Below are positions 1-6,158 of a stretch of 6,304 bases of DNA, piece by piece (position 1 is the stretch's first letter; the number at the start of each line of letters is the position of its first letter). The stretch covers positions 1 to 6,304 of the forward strand of contig DAIOHQ010000268.1 in NCBI GenBank assembly GCA_036744635.1, written 5' to 3'. Origin of the DNA: DAIOHQ01 sp036744635. GTDB lineage: Bacteria; Planctomycetota; Phycisphaerae; Tepidisphaerales; Tepidisphaeraceae. A program made the position numbers and the translations under genes. The notes beneath the pieces were generated by a model. It did no database searches. It was not told the DNA's origin and saw only the letters and a list, made by a program, of their open reading frames with translations.

Positions 1-21
1 TCTTACTGCATCGTTACGCGG

Positions 22-77
22 CACAGGTCTCGGAGTACCGCGACCTGTGGCACCCAGAAATTTCATACTGACCCATT
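22..77 (+). repeat. REP-like hairpin repeat, copy A
   Basis: This is an imperfect palindrome. The arm CACAGGTC (22-29) pairs with GACCTGTG (42-49). Inside it lie a T/C mismatch, a second pairing of CGG (31-33) with CCG (38-40), and the loop AGTA (34-37). After the hairpin come GGCACCCA (49-56) and ACTGACCCATT (67-77). The same parts occur in the same order on the minus strand at 6297-6251, so this is one of two copies in inverted orientation. The tail differs by a roughly 10-base spacer (57-66) present only here. No ORF or transposase is linked to it. It is best read as a dispersed, non-coding REP-like or miniature element. It could also form a stem-loop in RNA upstream of the SIS gene. Confidence 0.75.
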
Positions 78-93
78 GCCGTAATTTGGCAAT
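75..93. promoter_or_regulatory. Inverted repeat, possible operator
   Basis: ATTGCC (75-80) and GGCAAT (88-93) form a perfect 6-base inverted repeat around a 7-base spacer, ending 29 bases before the start codon of the SIS gene. That size and position would suit a dimeric repressor. A second small hairpin, TTACC-AGCA-GGTAA (102-115), overlaps the start of the ribosome binding site. No convincing -35/-10 pair is visible, so a role in regulation is an inference. Chance occurrence is quite possible. Confidence 0.3.
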
Positions 94-122
94 AATGTCG
101 TTTACCAGCAGGTAAGGTTTTC

Positions 123-905
123 ATGACTCCAACCCAACAGTTCCTCGCGAAATCTTCATCCCTCATTGAAAAAGTCGCGGCTCAGGAGGCGCCCATCGGC
201 CGTGCCGCCGATCTGTTTGCCAAGACCATCCTGTCCGGGCGGATGGTGCATTGCTTCGCCTCCGGCCACAGCCGCATCATGGTCGAGGAGATGTGGCCGC
301 GCTACGGCTCGTTTCCCGGATTCAACCCGATCGTCGAGTTGTCGCTGACGTTTCATAATCTTGTCGTGGGCGCCAACGGCCAGCGGCAGGCGATGTTTCT
401 GGAGAACGTCAGCGGGCTGGCGGAGCGCATCCTGCGCAATTTTGATATGTCACCGCAGGACAGCGCGCTGGTGATTTCGTCGAGCGGCTGCAACCTGGTG
501 CCGATTGAGATGGCCGAGGGATTCCGCAAGCGGGGAATTTCCGTCGTCGCCATCATCAGCCAGGCCCATTCCGATGCCAGCGCCAGCAAAGACGCGCGCG
601 GCAGGAAACTGCAGGATTTTGCCGATATCGTGCTCGATACGGGGGCGCCTCCCGGCGATGCGATGGTGAAAATTGAAGGGCTGGACACGCCGGTTTCCCC
701 CGGCTCGACGGTGGGGGGGTGCCTGCTGATCAATTCGATCAAGGCCGAGGTCGCGCTTCGGCTCACGCAGGCCGGTCAGCCGCCCAAGGTGCTCAGCGGC
801 GCGGCCGTCGTGGGCGCAAAGCGCGCCGTCGAGCTATTTGAAGCCGCCTACGACGAGCACGCCCGCCGGCTGGCCAAGTTGTATCAGCATCTTGGGGAGA
901 AGTAA
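123..905 (+). CDS. SIS-domain sugar isomerase-like protein (UPF0309 type)
   Basis: The 260-residue product is a cytoplasmic single-SIS-domain protein. SIS folds bind phosphosugars in isomerases, aldolases and sugar-responsive regulators. Residues 46-50 (ASGHS) and 118-122 (ISSSG) are the two Ser/Gly-rich phosphate-binding loops expected of the fold. NLVPIEMA (124-131), the TGAPPGDA stretch ending at residue 180 and VSPGST (191-196) match what I know of the UPF0309 / 'sugar isomerase domain-containing' family, which is usually about 245-250 residues long. The C-terminal roughly 30 residues are a charged helical extension. An AAGG-type ribosome binding site (114-117) lies 5 bases before the ATG, which supports this start. 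The FAD oxidoreductase gene follows after 18 bases, so the two are probably co-transcribed. The substrate is unknown. A binding role without catalysis is also possible. Confidence 0.9.
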   Translation: MTPTQQFLAKSSSLIEKVAAQEAPIGRAADLFAKTILSGRMVHCFASGHSRIMVEEMWPRYGSFPGFNPIVELSLTFHNLVVGANGQRQAMFLENVSGLAERILRNFDMSPQDSALVISSSGCNLVPIEMAEGFRKRGISVVAIISQAHSDASASKDARGRKLQDFADIVLDTGAPPGDAMVKIEGLDTPVSPGSTVGGCLLINSIKAEVALRLTQAGQPPKVLSGAAVVGAKRAVELFEAAYDEHARRLAKLYQHLGEK

Positions 906-923
906 CCGCTGCGACATCATCCG

Positions 924-2291
924 ATGATTCAACGCACGCTCAACATCGACACCCTGCCTGCCACCGACGTTCTCGTCGTTGGGGCCGGCAGCGCCGGTTG
1001 TTGCGCCGCCCTGGCCGCCGCTTCCGGTACCGGCCATAGCGTCGCGCTCGTCGAGCGCTATGGATTTGCCGGCGGCACGTCCACCGCCGTGCTCGACACC
1101 TTCTACGGATTCTTCACGCCCGGCCCTGCTCCGCGAAAAGTGGTGGGGGGCTGGCCTGATCGCGTGGTCGATGCCCTCGACGTCACCGGCGACATTTTCC
1201 TGCGGCCGAACACCTACGGCGCCGGCACGGGGGTGACCTACAACCCCGAACGGCTCAAATTCGTTTGGGACCAACTGCTGCAGGCGGCCGGGGTGCGGAT
1301 GCTGTTTCATGCCTTCGTGATCGACGCCGAGACCGATTCCAGCGGCCGCATCACCGCGGCCATTCTTGCCACCAAACGAGGCCTGCTTCGTCAGCCCGCC
1401 AGCCGGTTCATCGACGCCTCCGGCGATGCCGACCTGTGCCACTGGGCGGGTATTCCCTACGAGAAGGCCGGCGAATTGGATCCCGCCCAGACGCTGACCA
1501 CCACCTTCCGCATGTGCAATGTCGATGAAGCCCGCTACAGCCGCGAAGGCGGCAGTCGCATGTTGAATGAGAAGATGAAGCAGGCGGTGGAAACCGGATC
1601 GCATCGCCTGCCGCGCAAGAGCGGCAGCGTGCATCCGATGGTGATCGAAAACTGCATCGCCACGGTCGCGGTGCGCATCGCCGATGTGGACGGCACCGAT
1701 TTTCAGCAGCTCTCTGCCGCGGAAATCGAAGGCCGGCGGCAGGCGTTCGTGTATGAAGATTTTCTGCGCGCCGAGGTCGCCGGCTATGAAAACGCCAGGA
1801 TCATTGCCCTCGGCACCCAGATCGGCGTGCGCGAAACCCGCCGTGTCTATGGCGAATATCGCCTGACGCGGGACGACTGCCTGAGCGCTGCGCGCTTCGA
1901 TGACCGTGTGCTGCTGTGCGGCGCGCCGATTGAAGATCACCGCGCCGGCGGGGCCGGCGAGGAGGAAACGGCGTGGGCGTACATCCCCGGCAATCTCACA
2001 TATGATGTTTCCTACCGAACGCTGGTGCCCAAAGGGCGCGATGAAGTGTGGATTGCAGGACGTTGCCTCAGCGCCACCCACGACGCCCACGCCTCCTGCC
2101 GCTCGATGGCGCAGACGATGGCCATGGGCCAGGCCGCGGGGCTTGCGGCGTCGATTTCGCTCCATTCGGATTGCAGCGCACGAAATATCGATGTCGCCCA
2201 ACTGCAGGCCAGACTCAGTGCCATCGGCGCTCTCCTCGAAATGCCCGAACACATCAGCGACACCGCCGCCCGCGCCTGGCGGAGATGCTAA
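924..2291 (+). CDS. FAD-dependent oxidoreductase (FAD_oxidored family)
   Basis: The product is 455 residues. The N-terminal Rossmann motif VVGAGSAGCCAA (18-29) carries GxGxxG (G20, G22, G25). A strand ending in E44 (VERYGFAGGTST, 43-54) would hold the FAD ribose. DASGDAD (164-170) is the second FAD-contact loop. IGVRETRRVYGEYRLT (300-315) and a C-terminal block (IAGRCLSATHDAHASCR, 377-393, then GQAAGLAA, 402-409) are hallmarks of the PF12831 type. Members of this family are flavoproteins often found in sugar or secondary-metabolite catabolism in planctomycetes and soil bacteria, and the substrate is rarely known. No signal peptide is visible, so a cytoplasmic location is inferred. It lies 18 bases after the SIS gene and has no clear ribosome binding site of its own. 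Translational coupling would fit. Together the two may oxidise and isomerise a sugar derivative, which is an inference from context. Confidence 0.9.
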   Translation: MIQRTLNIDTLPATDVLVVGAGSAGCCAALAAASGTGHSVALVERYGFAGGTSTAVLDTFYGFFTPGPAPRKVVGGWPDRVVDALDVTGDIFLRPNTYGAGTGVTYNPERLKFVWDQLLQAAGVRMLFHAFVIDAETDSSGRITAAILATKRGLLRQPASRFIDASGDADLCHWAGIPYEKAGELDPAQTLTTTFRMCNVDEARYSREGGSRMLNEKMKQAVETGSHRLPRKSGSVHPMVIENCIATVAVRIADVDGTDFQQLSAAEIEGRRQAFVYEDFLRAEVAGYENARIIALGTQIGVRETRRVYGEYRLTRDDCLSAARFDDRVLLCGAPIEDHRAGGAGEEETAWAYIPGNLTYDVSYRTLVPKGRDEVWIAGRCLSATHDAHASCRSMAQTMAMGQAAGLAASISLHSDCSARNIDVAQLQARLSAIGALLEMPEHISDTAARAWRRC

Positions 2292-2330
2292 ATGCCCCTG
2301 CGCGATTTCGCACTTCCCGCACCAGGCGGA

Positions 2331-2408
2331 TGTCATCCTGAGGTACTCCGAAGGATCTGGGTGTGTTGCAGGATCAGTCCAGATGCTTCGGAGTACCTCA
2401 GCATGACA
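2331..2408. repeat. REP-like palindromic element (inverted pair)
   Basis: Two 30-base arms (2331-2360 and 2379-2408) are inverted copies with only two mismatches, separated by an 18-base loop. The outer ends read TGTCATCCTGAGG and CCTCAGCATGACA. The TGTCATCCTGAG...CGAAGGATCT motif is a recurrent extragenic repeat that I recognise from environmental bacterial genomes. Such repeats often cause spurious protein calls, because the motif reads HPEVLRRIW on the plus strand. It fills most of the gap between the oxidoreductase stop and recR. A paired arrangement like this fits a REPIN-type element mobilised in trans by a RAYT transposase, but no such gene is in the window. Because it folds strongly, it might also end or attenuate transcription ahead of recR, although no U-tract follows. 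Confidence 0.85.
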
Positions 2409-2480
2409 ACGGTCGCTTGGATTGCGATCGGTCATTTGGCCCGCTCGCGGGCCGCATCCGCAGAGCCTATGATTGCCGGC

Positions 2481-3083
2481 ATGAGCAGTTACACGCAGAG
2501 CATTCAAAACCTGATGGACCAGCTTGCCAGCCTGCCGGGGATTGGCGTGCGCTCGGCCGAACGCATCGCCTTTCACCTCCTCAAGCAAAGGCCTGAAGAC
2601 GCCCTCAAGCTCGCCGAGGCCATTCGCGATGTGAAGACCCGCATCCGCAATTGTTCGATCTGTTACAACCTCACCGAGGATGATCCGTGTCAGATCTGCG
2701 CGGATCCTTCGCGCGATCAGGGTCTGGTTTGTGTGGTCGAACAACCCAAGGACCTGCTGGCGCTGGAATCGGCCGGCCTGTACAACGGCGTCTATCACGT
2801 GCTGCTGGGACGCATCGCCCCCCTGGAGGGCGTCGAGCCGGGAGACCTCACCATCGGCCCGCTGATGAAACGGCTGGCCTCGGGCACCGTCCGCGAAGTG
2901 ATCATGGGAACCAACCCCACCATGGATGGCGATGGCACTGCATTGCACCTTCAGAGTTTGATGGCCCAGTTCCCCAACGTGCAGGTCACTCGCCTCGCCC
3001 GCGGCCTGCCGGCCGGCAGCAGCATCGAATTCGCCAACCGCAACATTCTCGCCGACGCCATCAGCGGCCGGCAGAGGATGTAG
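2481..3083 (+). CDS. recR: Recombination mediator protein RecR
   Basis: RecR works with RecO (and RecF) to load RecA on gapped single-stranded DNA. The 200-residue product has the full domain order and normal length. A helix-hairpin-helix (LPGIGVRSAERIA, 18-30) is followed by a four-cysteine zinc finger (C58, C61, C70, C73). The Toprim domain begins at VCVVEQPKDL (83-92, acidic E87) and includes TNPTMDGDGTA (144-154). The conserved tail RLARGLPAGSSIEFANR covers 171-187. The ATG at 2481 gives the family's usual N-terminus. An in-frame ATG at 2469 would add four residues, and no strong ribosome binding site decides between them. recR is often next to dnaX and the ybaB-type gene, but neither is here. 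The upstream gap is occupied by a palindromic repeat, which suggests a separate transcription unit. Confidence 0.96.
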   Translation: MSSYTQSIQNLMDQLASLPGIGVRSAERIAFHLLKQRPEDALKLAEAIRDVKTRIRNCSICYNLTEDDPCQICADPSRDQGLVCVVEQPKDLLALESAGLYNGVYHVLLGRIAPLEGVEPGDLTIGPLMKRLASGTVREVIMGTNPTMDGDGTALHLQSLMAQFPNVQVTRLARGLPAGSSIEFANRNILADAISGRQRM

Positions 3084-3130
3084 GGGCAACGCCACATTTC
3101 CAGCGCGCAGCGCAGATCAGATCTACGTTG

Positions 3131-3159
3131 TTGACAGCCAGAATGTGCTGCAACATATG
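3131..3159 (+). promoter_or_regulatory. Weak candidate promoter before the M50 gene
   Basis: A perfect TTGACA (3131-3136) lies 17 bases before CATATG (3154-3159), which matches only three of six bases of the TATAAT consensus. If real, transcription would begin near 3166, which favours the ATG at 3184 over the earlier in-frame starts at 3145 and 3157. The poor -10 keeps confidence low. Confidence 0.25.
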
Positions 3160-3183
3160 CTCAATGGAGCGCCACTCGCTATC

Positions 3184-4509
3184 ATGCTCGACGTGAAATG
3201 TGCACGGTGCGGCGAGACGATGAATGGCGACACGCGTTTCCTGACCGTGCGGCGGTCGTTCCGCCTGCGTCCTAGCACAGTCTGTCCTGCCTGCGCAGAG
3301 CGGGATCGACGGCGCCAGAGTCGCGCTGGCCCAATTCTGTGGATGGTGCTGACGCTCGTGAGTGGTGCCGCTGCCGTGTGGCTCCGGCAGCCGTTCTTTG
3401 TGAACGCGGCGCTGTTGTGCCTCCTTCTGATCATCAGCGTGGCCGCTCATGAGCTTGGGCACGTAGCAGCCGCGGTGCTGGTGAAACTGCGCGTGATTCT
3501 CGTCAGCCTGGGCAGCGGCCGCCGAATCGCCGCTTTCAGGTTTCGAGGTGCGACGCTGGAATTGCGGCTGCTTCCCTTTCAAGGCATCGTACAGGCAGTG
3601 CCCTGCAGCATGCAAAATCTTCGCGCTCGCCTGCTGCTTTTCATCGTCGCAGGCCCAGCAACGACCTTGGCGATTCTCCTCGTCGCTTGGTTTGCCATAG
3701 GTAAGGCATGGCCGCTGACCAGTGGCTGGTACACGAAGCTTGTGCCTTGGGAGGCATTGTTCCTGGGCAACCTGCTCCTGTTGCTCGAAATATGGCCGCA
3801 CATGACGCCGACTGTTCTCGGTATGATCCCGAATGATGGTCTCGTCTTGCTGCGCTTGTTGCGAAATCCCAAAGCCGAAATGCAATCGTGGAGTGTGATT
3901 GGGACGCTGATCACGGTGCGCCAGTTCCTGCAGGACCGCCGTCTCGATGACGCTGAGCGGGCTCTGGTCGATGCACTGCAACAGATACCCGAGGAGCCGC
4001 AGCTGTTGTTGGGGCTCAGCCATGTGGCGATAATGCGTCTGCAGTACGAGAAAGCAGCTGAAATGCTCGTTCGACTCCTCCCGAGGCCGGAGTTGAGCGG
4101 TTATCGAGCGATTCTGTTGAACAACCTCGCCTGGTGCAACCTGCAGTTTGGTACGGAGGCCTCGCTGGAGGATGCGGATCGGCTGTCGCGCGAGGCGGTA
4201 CAGCTCGCACCAAAGGAGCCGTGGGCGAAGGGAACAAGGGGGAGTGTATTGGTAAAGCGGGGACGATTTGATGAAGGCCTGCCCCTCTTGCAGCAAGCAT
4301 TGGCGGAACATACCGAACCAGACGCGAAGGCTGCGGCTGCTGCATACTTGTCAGTGGCGTTCAAGTACCAAGGACAAACTGCGGCCGCCCAAGCGATGCG
4401 GCAAATGGCTCAGGATTTGGATCCTCGACAGGAGATTCTCGCGCGCCTGGACGCAGAAACTTGGCCTGTGGCGACTGGGGCAGAGCCGGCAAGAGTAGCG
4501 ACATTGTAG
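3184..4509 (+). CDS. Zinc-ribbon / M50 site-2-protease-like / TPR membrane protein
   Basis: The product is 441 residues from the ATG at 3184. Two CxxC pairs (C6/C9 and C34/C37) form an N-terminal zinc ribbon. Hydrophobic segments follow at about 50-67 and 72-97. The second holds HELGH (89-93), the HExxH zinc motif of M50 intramembrane proteases. A third segment (about 149-172) contains AGPATTL, like the AGP motif of the family, and a fourth covers about 190-205. PNDG (216-219) supplies the usual third zinc ligand, D218. The cytoplasmic C-terminal half (about 237-420) is helical with TPR-like periodicity (for example LEDADRLSREAVQLAPKEPWA). M50 enzymes cleave transmembrane substrates such as anti-sigma factors. 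No PDZ domain is present, so the TPRs may recruit substrate instead. Alternative starts are GTG 3145 and ATG 3157. A GGAG (3166-3169) 14 bases upstream weakly favours 3184. Codon use (more TTG, CGA, GTA) seems less GC-biased than in the genes before it. Confidence 0.85.
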   Translation: MLDVKCARCGETMNGDTRFLTVRRSFRLRPSTVCPACAERDRRRQSRAGPILWMVLTLVSGAAAVWLRQPFFVNAALLCLLLIISVAAHELGHVAAAVLVKLRVILVSLGSGRRIAAFRFRGATLELRLLPFQGIVQAVPCSMQNLRARLLLFIVAGPATTLAILLVAWFAIGKAWPLTSGWYTKLVPWEALFLGNLLLLLEIWPHMTPTVLGMIPNDGLVLLRLLRNPKAEMQSWSVIGTLITVRQFLQDRRLDDAERALVDALQQIPEEPQLLLGLSHVAIMRLQYEKAAEMLVRLLPRPELSGYRAILLNNLAWCNLQFGTEASLEDADRLSREAVQLAPKEPWAKGTRGSVLVKRGRFDEGLPLLQQALAEHTEPDAKAAAAAYLSVAFKYQGQTAAAQAMRQMAQDLDPRQEILARLDAETWPVATGAEPARVATL

Positions 4510-4524
4510 AATTTGACGCAACTC

Positions 4525-4830
4525 CATCACCTCAGCTCCGATCCCCAAGCCGGTGAAATCCCGCTCTCGTACACTTTCTCCACGTACGACGCCACCGGCT
4601 TCTTCACCAGCATCTTGGTGGTGTCCATCTTCTGCATCGGCATACCGCACCCACAGCCCACTCCTGTTTGTCGATGTCGGTGATGTCGCAATTGGTGGGG
4701 TTGGTGACGTTGGGGCTGCCGGCGTAACTTAAAGGTGATCTCCCAGTCCTGGGCACTGTGGCGCATTGATCCGCCGCCCCTCAAAAGATGTCTCCTCTGT
4801 CGCGGGCTGCCGCATCACGATTTCGCTGCT
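4525..4830 (-). pseudogene. Multiply frameshifted remnant of an unidentified gene
   Basis: No single minus-strand frame is convincing, but protein-like segments follow one another in different frames without gaps. SSEIVMRQPATEETSFEG starts at 4830. AQDWEITFK ends at 4728. YAGSPNVTNPTNCDITDI and then DKQEW run from 4726 to 4658. LWVRYADAEDG covers 4656-4624. TTKMLVKKPVASYVEKVYES covers 4622-4563. DFTGLGIGAE runs on from 4560. The joins need single-base insertions or deletions, for example the extra T at 4727. Five shifts in about 300 bases fit a decayed gene better than sequencing error, though error is not excluded. The 5' end is uncertain. The remnant lies just downstream of the small lipoprotein gene and runs toward the M50 gene. 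The joined sequence faintly recalls C-terminal parts of phage-like structural proteins, but I cannot name a family. Confidence 0.55.
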
Positions 4831-4854
4831 GCAGCGGCTTACAGGATGTTCCCA

Positions 4855-4977
4855 TCATCCCGCCTGCGGCACCGGCACCGGGGGTGACTTGGCGGGCTTG
4901 GTGGGCTCTTCCTGCCGCTTGCACGATGCCATGGCCAACATCAGCAAGGCCGCGACTATGACAATTCTCTGCAACAT
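4855..4977 (-). CDS. Very small lipoprotein (40 residues)
   Basis: The start MLQRIVIVAALLMLAMASC is a complete type II signal peptide: a short positive N-terminus, a hydrophobic core, and a lipobox (M16-A17-S18) before C19. The mature part is only 22 residues, charged at first (KRQEEPTKPAK) and then Pro/Val-rich. The open frame extends upstream to 5127, but the Arg-rich extension there is non-coding in character. The ATG at 4977 is preceded on the minus strand by AGGAGAAGAGGT, a strong purine-rich ribosome binding site. The gene lies 64 bases downstream of another lipoprotein gene on the same strand and may share its transcript. Its function is unknown. It has the size of an entericidin-type peptide, but I see no sequence match. 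It could also be a truncated former lipoprotein, given the decayed gene immediately downstream. Confidence 0.65.
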   Translation of the reverse strand: MLQRIVIVAALLMLAMASCKRQEEPTKPAKSPPVPVPQAG

Positions 4978-5041
4978 GAGACCTCTTCTCCTATGTACAT
5001 GCACGGCCTGATCGATCGCGCGGCAACTTGGCGCGACCAGC

Positions 5042-5356
5042 TTAGCGCACCGGCGTTGCCGGCGCCGGCGCCGGCATCGTGCTCGGCACGGTCGTCGGCA
5101 TTCCGGCATCGCCGGGGCGCACGCCAACCCGGCCGGTCTGGCCGCTGGCCCCGCCGGTTTCCATCGACCCGCTTGGCGCGGGCGACGGCTTGGCCGAAGG
5201 ATTCGACTGCCCGGGGTTGATCACCCTGCCGCTCTCGGTGCGCTCCGGCGCAAGCCGCTGCGTGTTCACCGCGGCGGTGTCATCATGGTCCTTCTGGCAC
5301 CCCGCGGCCAGCGCCAATGATGCCACGGCCAACCACAAAGCTTGCCTGGTATTCAT
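5042..5356 (-). CDS. Small Pro/Ala/Ser-rich lipoprotein
   Basis: The 104-residue product begins with MNTRQALWLAVASLALAAGC, a lipoprotein signal peptide with cleavage expected before C20 (A17-A18-G19-C). After lipidation the chain starts QKDHDD. The +2 Gln fits retention in the outer membrane by the Lol rule, if that rule applies in this organism. The rest is low-complexity, rich in Pro, Ser, Gly, Thr and Ala, and ends PAPAPATPVR, so it is probably disordered. Three tandem GCCGGC units (5058-5075) encode part of this tail. The ribosome binding site AAAGGAG lies 5 bases before the ATG, which makes the start firm. It leads the minus-strand pair with the 40-residue lipoprotein. No domain is recognised. 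A cell-envelope role is inferred from the signal alone. Confidence 0.75.
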   Translation of the reverse strand: MNTRQALWLAVASLALAAGCQKDHDDTAAVNTQRLAPERTESGRVINPGQSNPSAKPSPAPSGSMETGGASGQTGRVGVRPGDAGMPTTVPSTMPAPAPATPVR

Positions 5357-5546
5357 CGTCTCTCCTTTGAGAAGCTACTGTTCATGCAAGGTAACCACCG
5401 AGCCGCTCGATTCACCACGTGCAAAATTTCCGTGTTCCCGGCCAGCGCATTGCGGATCAGAGGTTGGAGAGCTTGTCAGGCGTGCAACCTTGCCCATCTT
5501 ACCGCCGCGACTGCAGGCAATCGCCGCCAATACCCGATCAATGGAA

Positions 5547-5577
5547 TTGTTCGACCCTCGCGATTGCTGGGTATACT
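5547..5577 (+). promoter_or_regulatory. Candidate promoter of the small membrane protein gene
   Basis: TATACT (5572-5577) matches five of six bases of the -10 consensus. The best upstream partner is TTGTTC (5547-5552) with a long 19-base spacer, so the -35 is weak. Transcription would start near 5584, leaving a leader of about 50 bases before the GTG start at 5636. I see no other clear element in the 279-base divergent gap (5357-5635), and no good minus-strand promoter for the lipoprotein pair. Confidence 0.4.
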
Positions 5578-5635
5578 GTCGGATAACGTGCTGGCGGACG
5601 GCAGTCGGCCGCACCCCCCCGATCAAGGAAATGCC

Positions 5636-6094
5636 GTGACGATTGAGCAAGATTCAGCCAGCCAGTCCAGCGCAGCGCCGCTGAGCCAATCGCCGCACCC
5701 GCCGCGCCGCTGGCTGCCGTGGCTGGCGATTCTCATCACCATCTTCATTTTTGGTTGCACGTTGGCGCTGCTGGGCTATCGCTGGATTCTCACCCGCGAG
5801 CCCACCTCTGAGGTGATTCTCAACGGCGGCCCGCAATTCGCCGGCGTAATCGTCACCGTGGACGGCAGTGGGCTGGCCGCGCCGTTCATCACCACACTGG
5901 AAGAAAAAAACAGCTTCAGCGCCATCTTTTACCTGGAGGCCGGCTCTTACAAGATGCAACTCAAAAGCCCCAATGGCGTACACATCATCGTGCCTTTCCT
6001 CCTCCCGGAGCGCAATGTGGTCAGCTTTAACCTCCCCGAGCGGGCCCCGGAATTGGCTACCACCCAGCCCGCCACCCAGGCCAGCCAGCCGTAG
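5636..6094 (+). CDS. Small single-pass membrane protein, unknown function
   Basis: The product is 152 residues from a GTG start. A Ser/Pro-rich cytoplasmic segment ending in PRR (23-25) precedes one transmembrane helix (about 26-48, WLPWLAILITIFIFG and onward). By the positive-inside rule the C-terminal part faces the periplasm. That part (about 55-135) looks like a small beta domain: VILNGGPQFAGVIVTVDG, then FYLEAGSYKMQLKSPNG. The 'added value, value delivered as a decoration' pattern vaguely resembles PEGA-type domains. The tail is ATTQPATQASQP. The frame is open from 5342, but the GTG at 5636 has AAGGAA (5625-5630) 5 bases before it, whereas the upstream part has no protein character. The ATG at 5631 is in another frame and ends after two codons. 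No family is recognised. It sits alone between the divergent lipoproteins and a tRNA gene. Confidence 0.75.
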   Translation: MTIEQDSASQSSAAPLSQSPHPPRRWLPWLAILITIFIFGCTLALLGYRWILTREPTSEVILNGGPQFAGVIVTVDGSGLAAPFITTLEEKNSFSAIFYLEAGSYKMQLKSPNGVHIIVPFLLPERNVVSFNLPERAPELATTQPATQASQP

Positions 6095-6158
6095 GGAATT
6101 CCCGCCGGCATTCATTCCTTTGACCCCGCTGCGTTAATCAGGGAAGATTTATATCGCG

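Noticed and set aside
834..3095. A 753-codon open frame on the minus strand opposite the oxidoreductase and recR
   Set aside because: It is a shadow frame produced by GC-rich codons of well-supported plus-strand genes. It runs through the palindromic repeat and has no recognisable motif.
3061..4311. A 416-codon open frame on the minus strand opposite the M50 gene
   Set aside because: Its Gln/Arg/His-rich composition is typical of an antisense reading, while the plus strand has clear HELGH and zinc-ribbon motifs.
4822..4838. CGCTG-CTG-CAGCG hairpin as a terminator of the lipoprotein unit
   Set aside because: The stem is only five pairs and no T-run follows on the minus strand.
5016..5036. 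TCGCGC-N9-GCGCGA inverted repeat between the two lipoprotein genes
   Set aside because: A six-base GC-only stem in a GC-rich gap is easily due to chance, and there is no T-run or motif to support a function.
5058..5075. Three tandem GCCGGC units
   Set aside because: They encode the Ala/Pro tail of the lipoprotein and are explained as low-complexity coding sequence.
5342..5635. Upstream extension of the small membrane protein frame
   Set aside because: The added 98 codons show no protein character, lack a ribosome binding site and cover a candidate promoter. The GTG at 5636 has a good site.
6094..6103. Perfect palindrome GGGAATTCCC right after the membrane protein stop
   Set aside because: It is too short and has no loop for a terminator, and there is no second copy or context to suggest a binding site.
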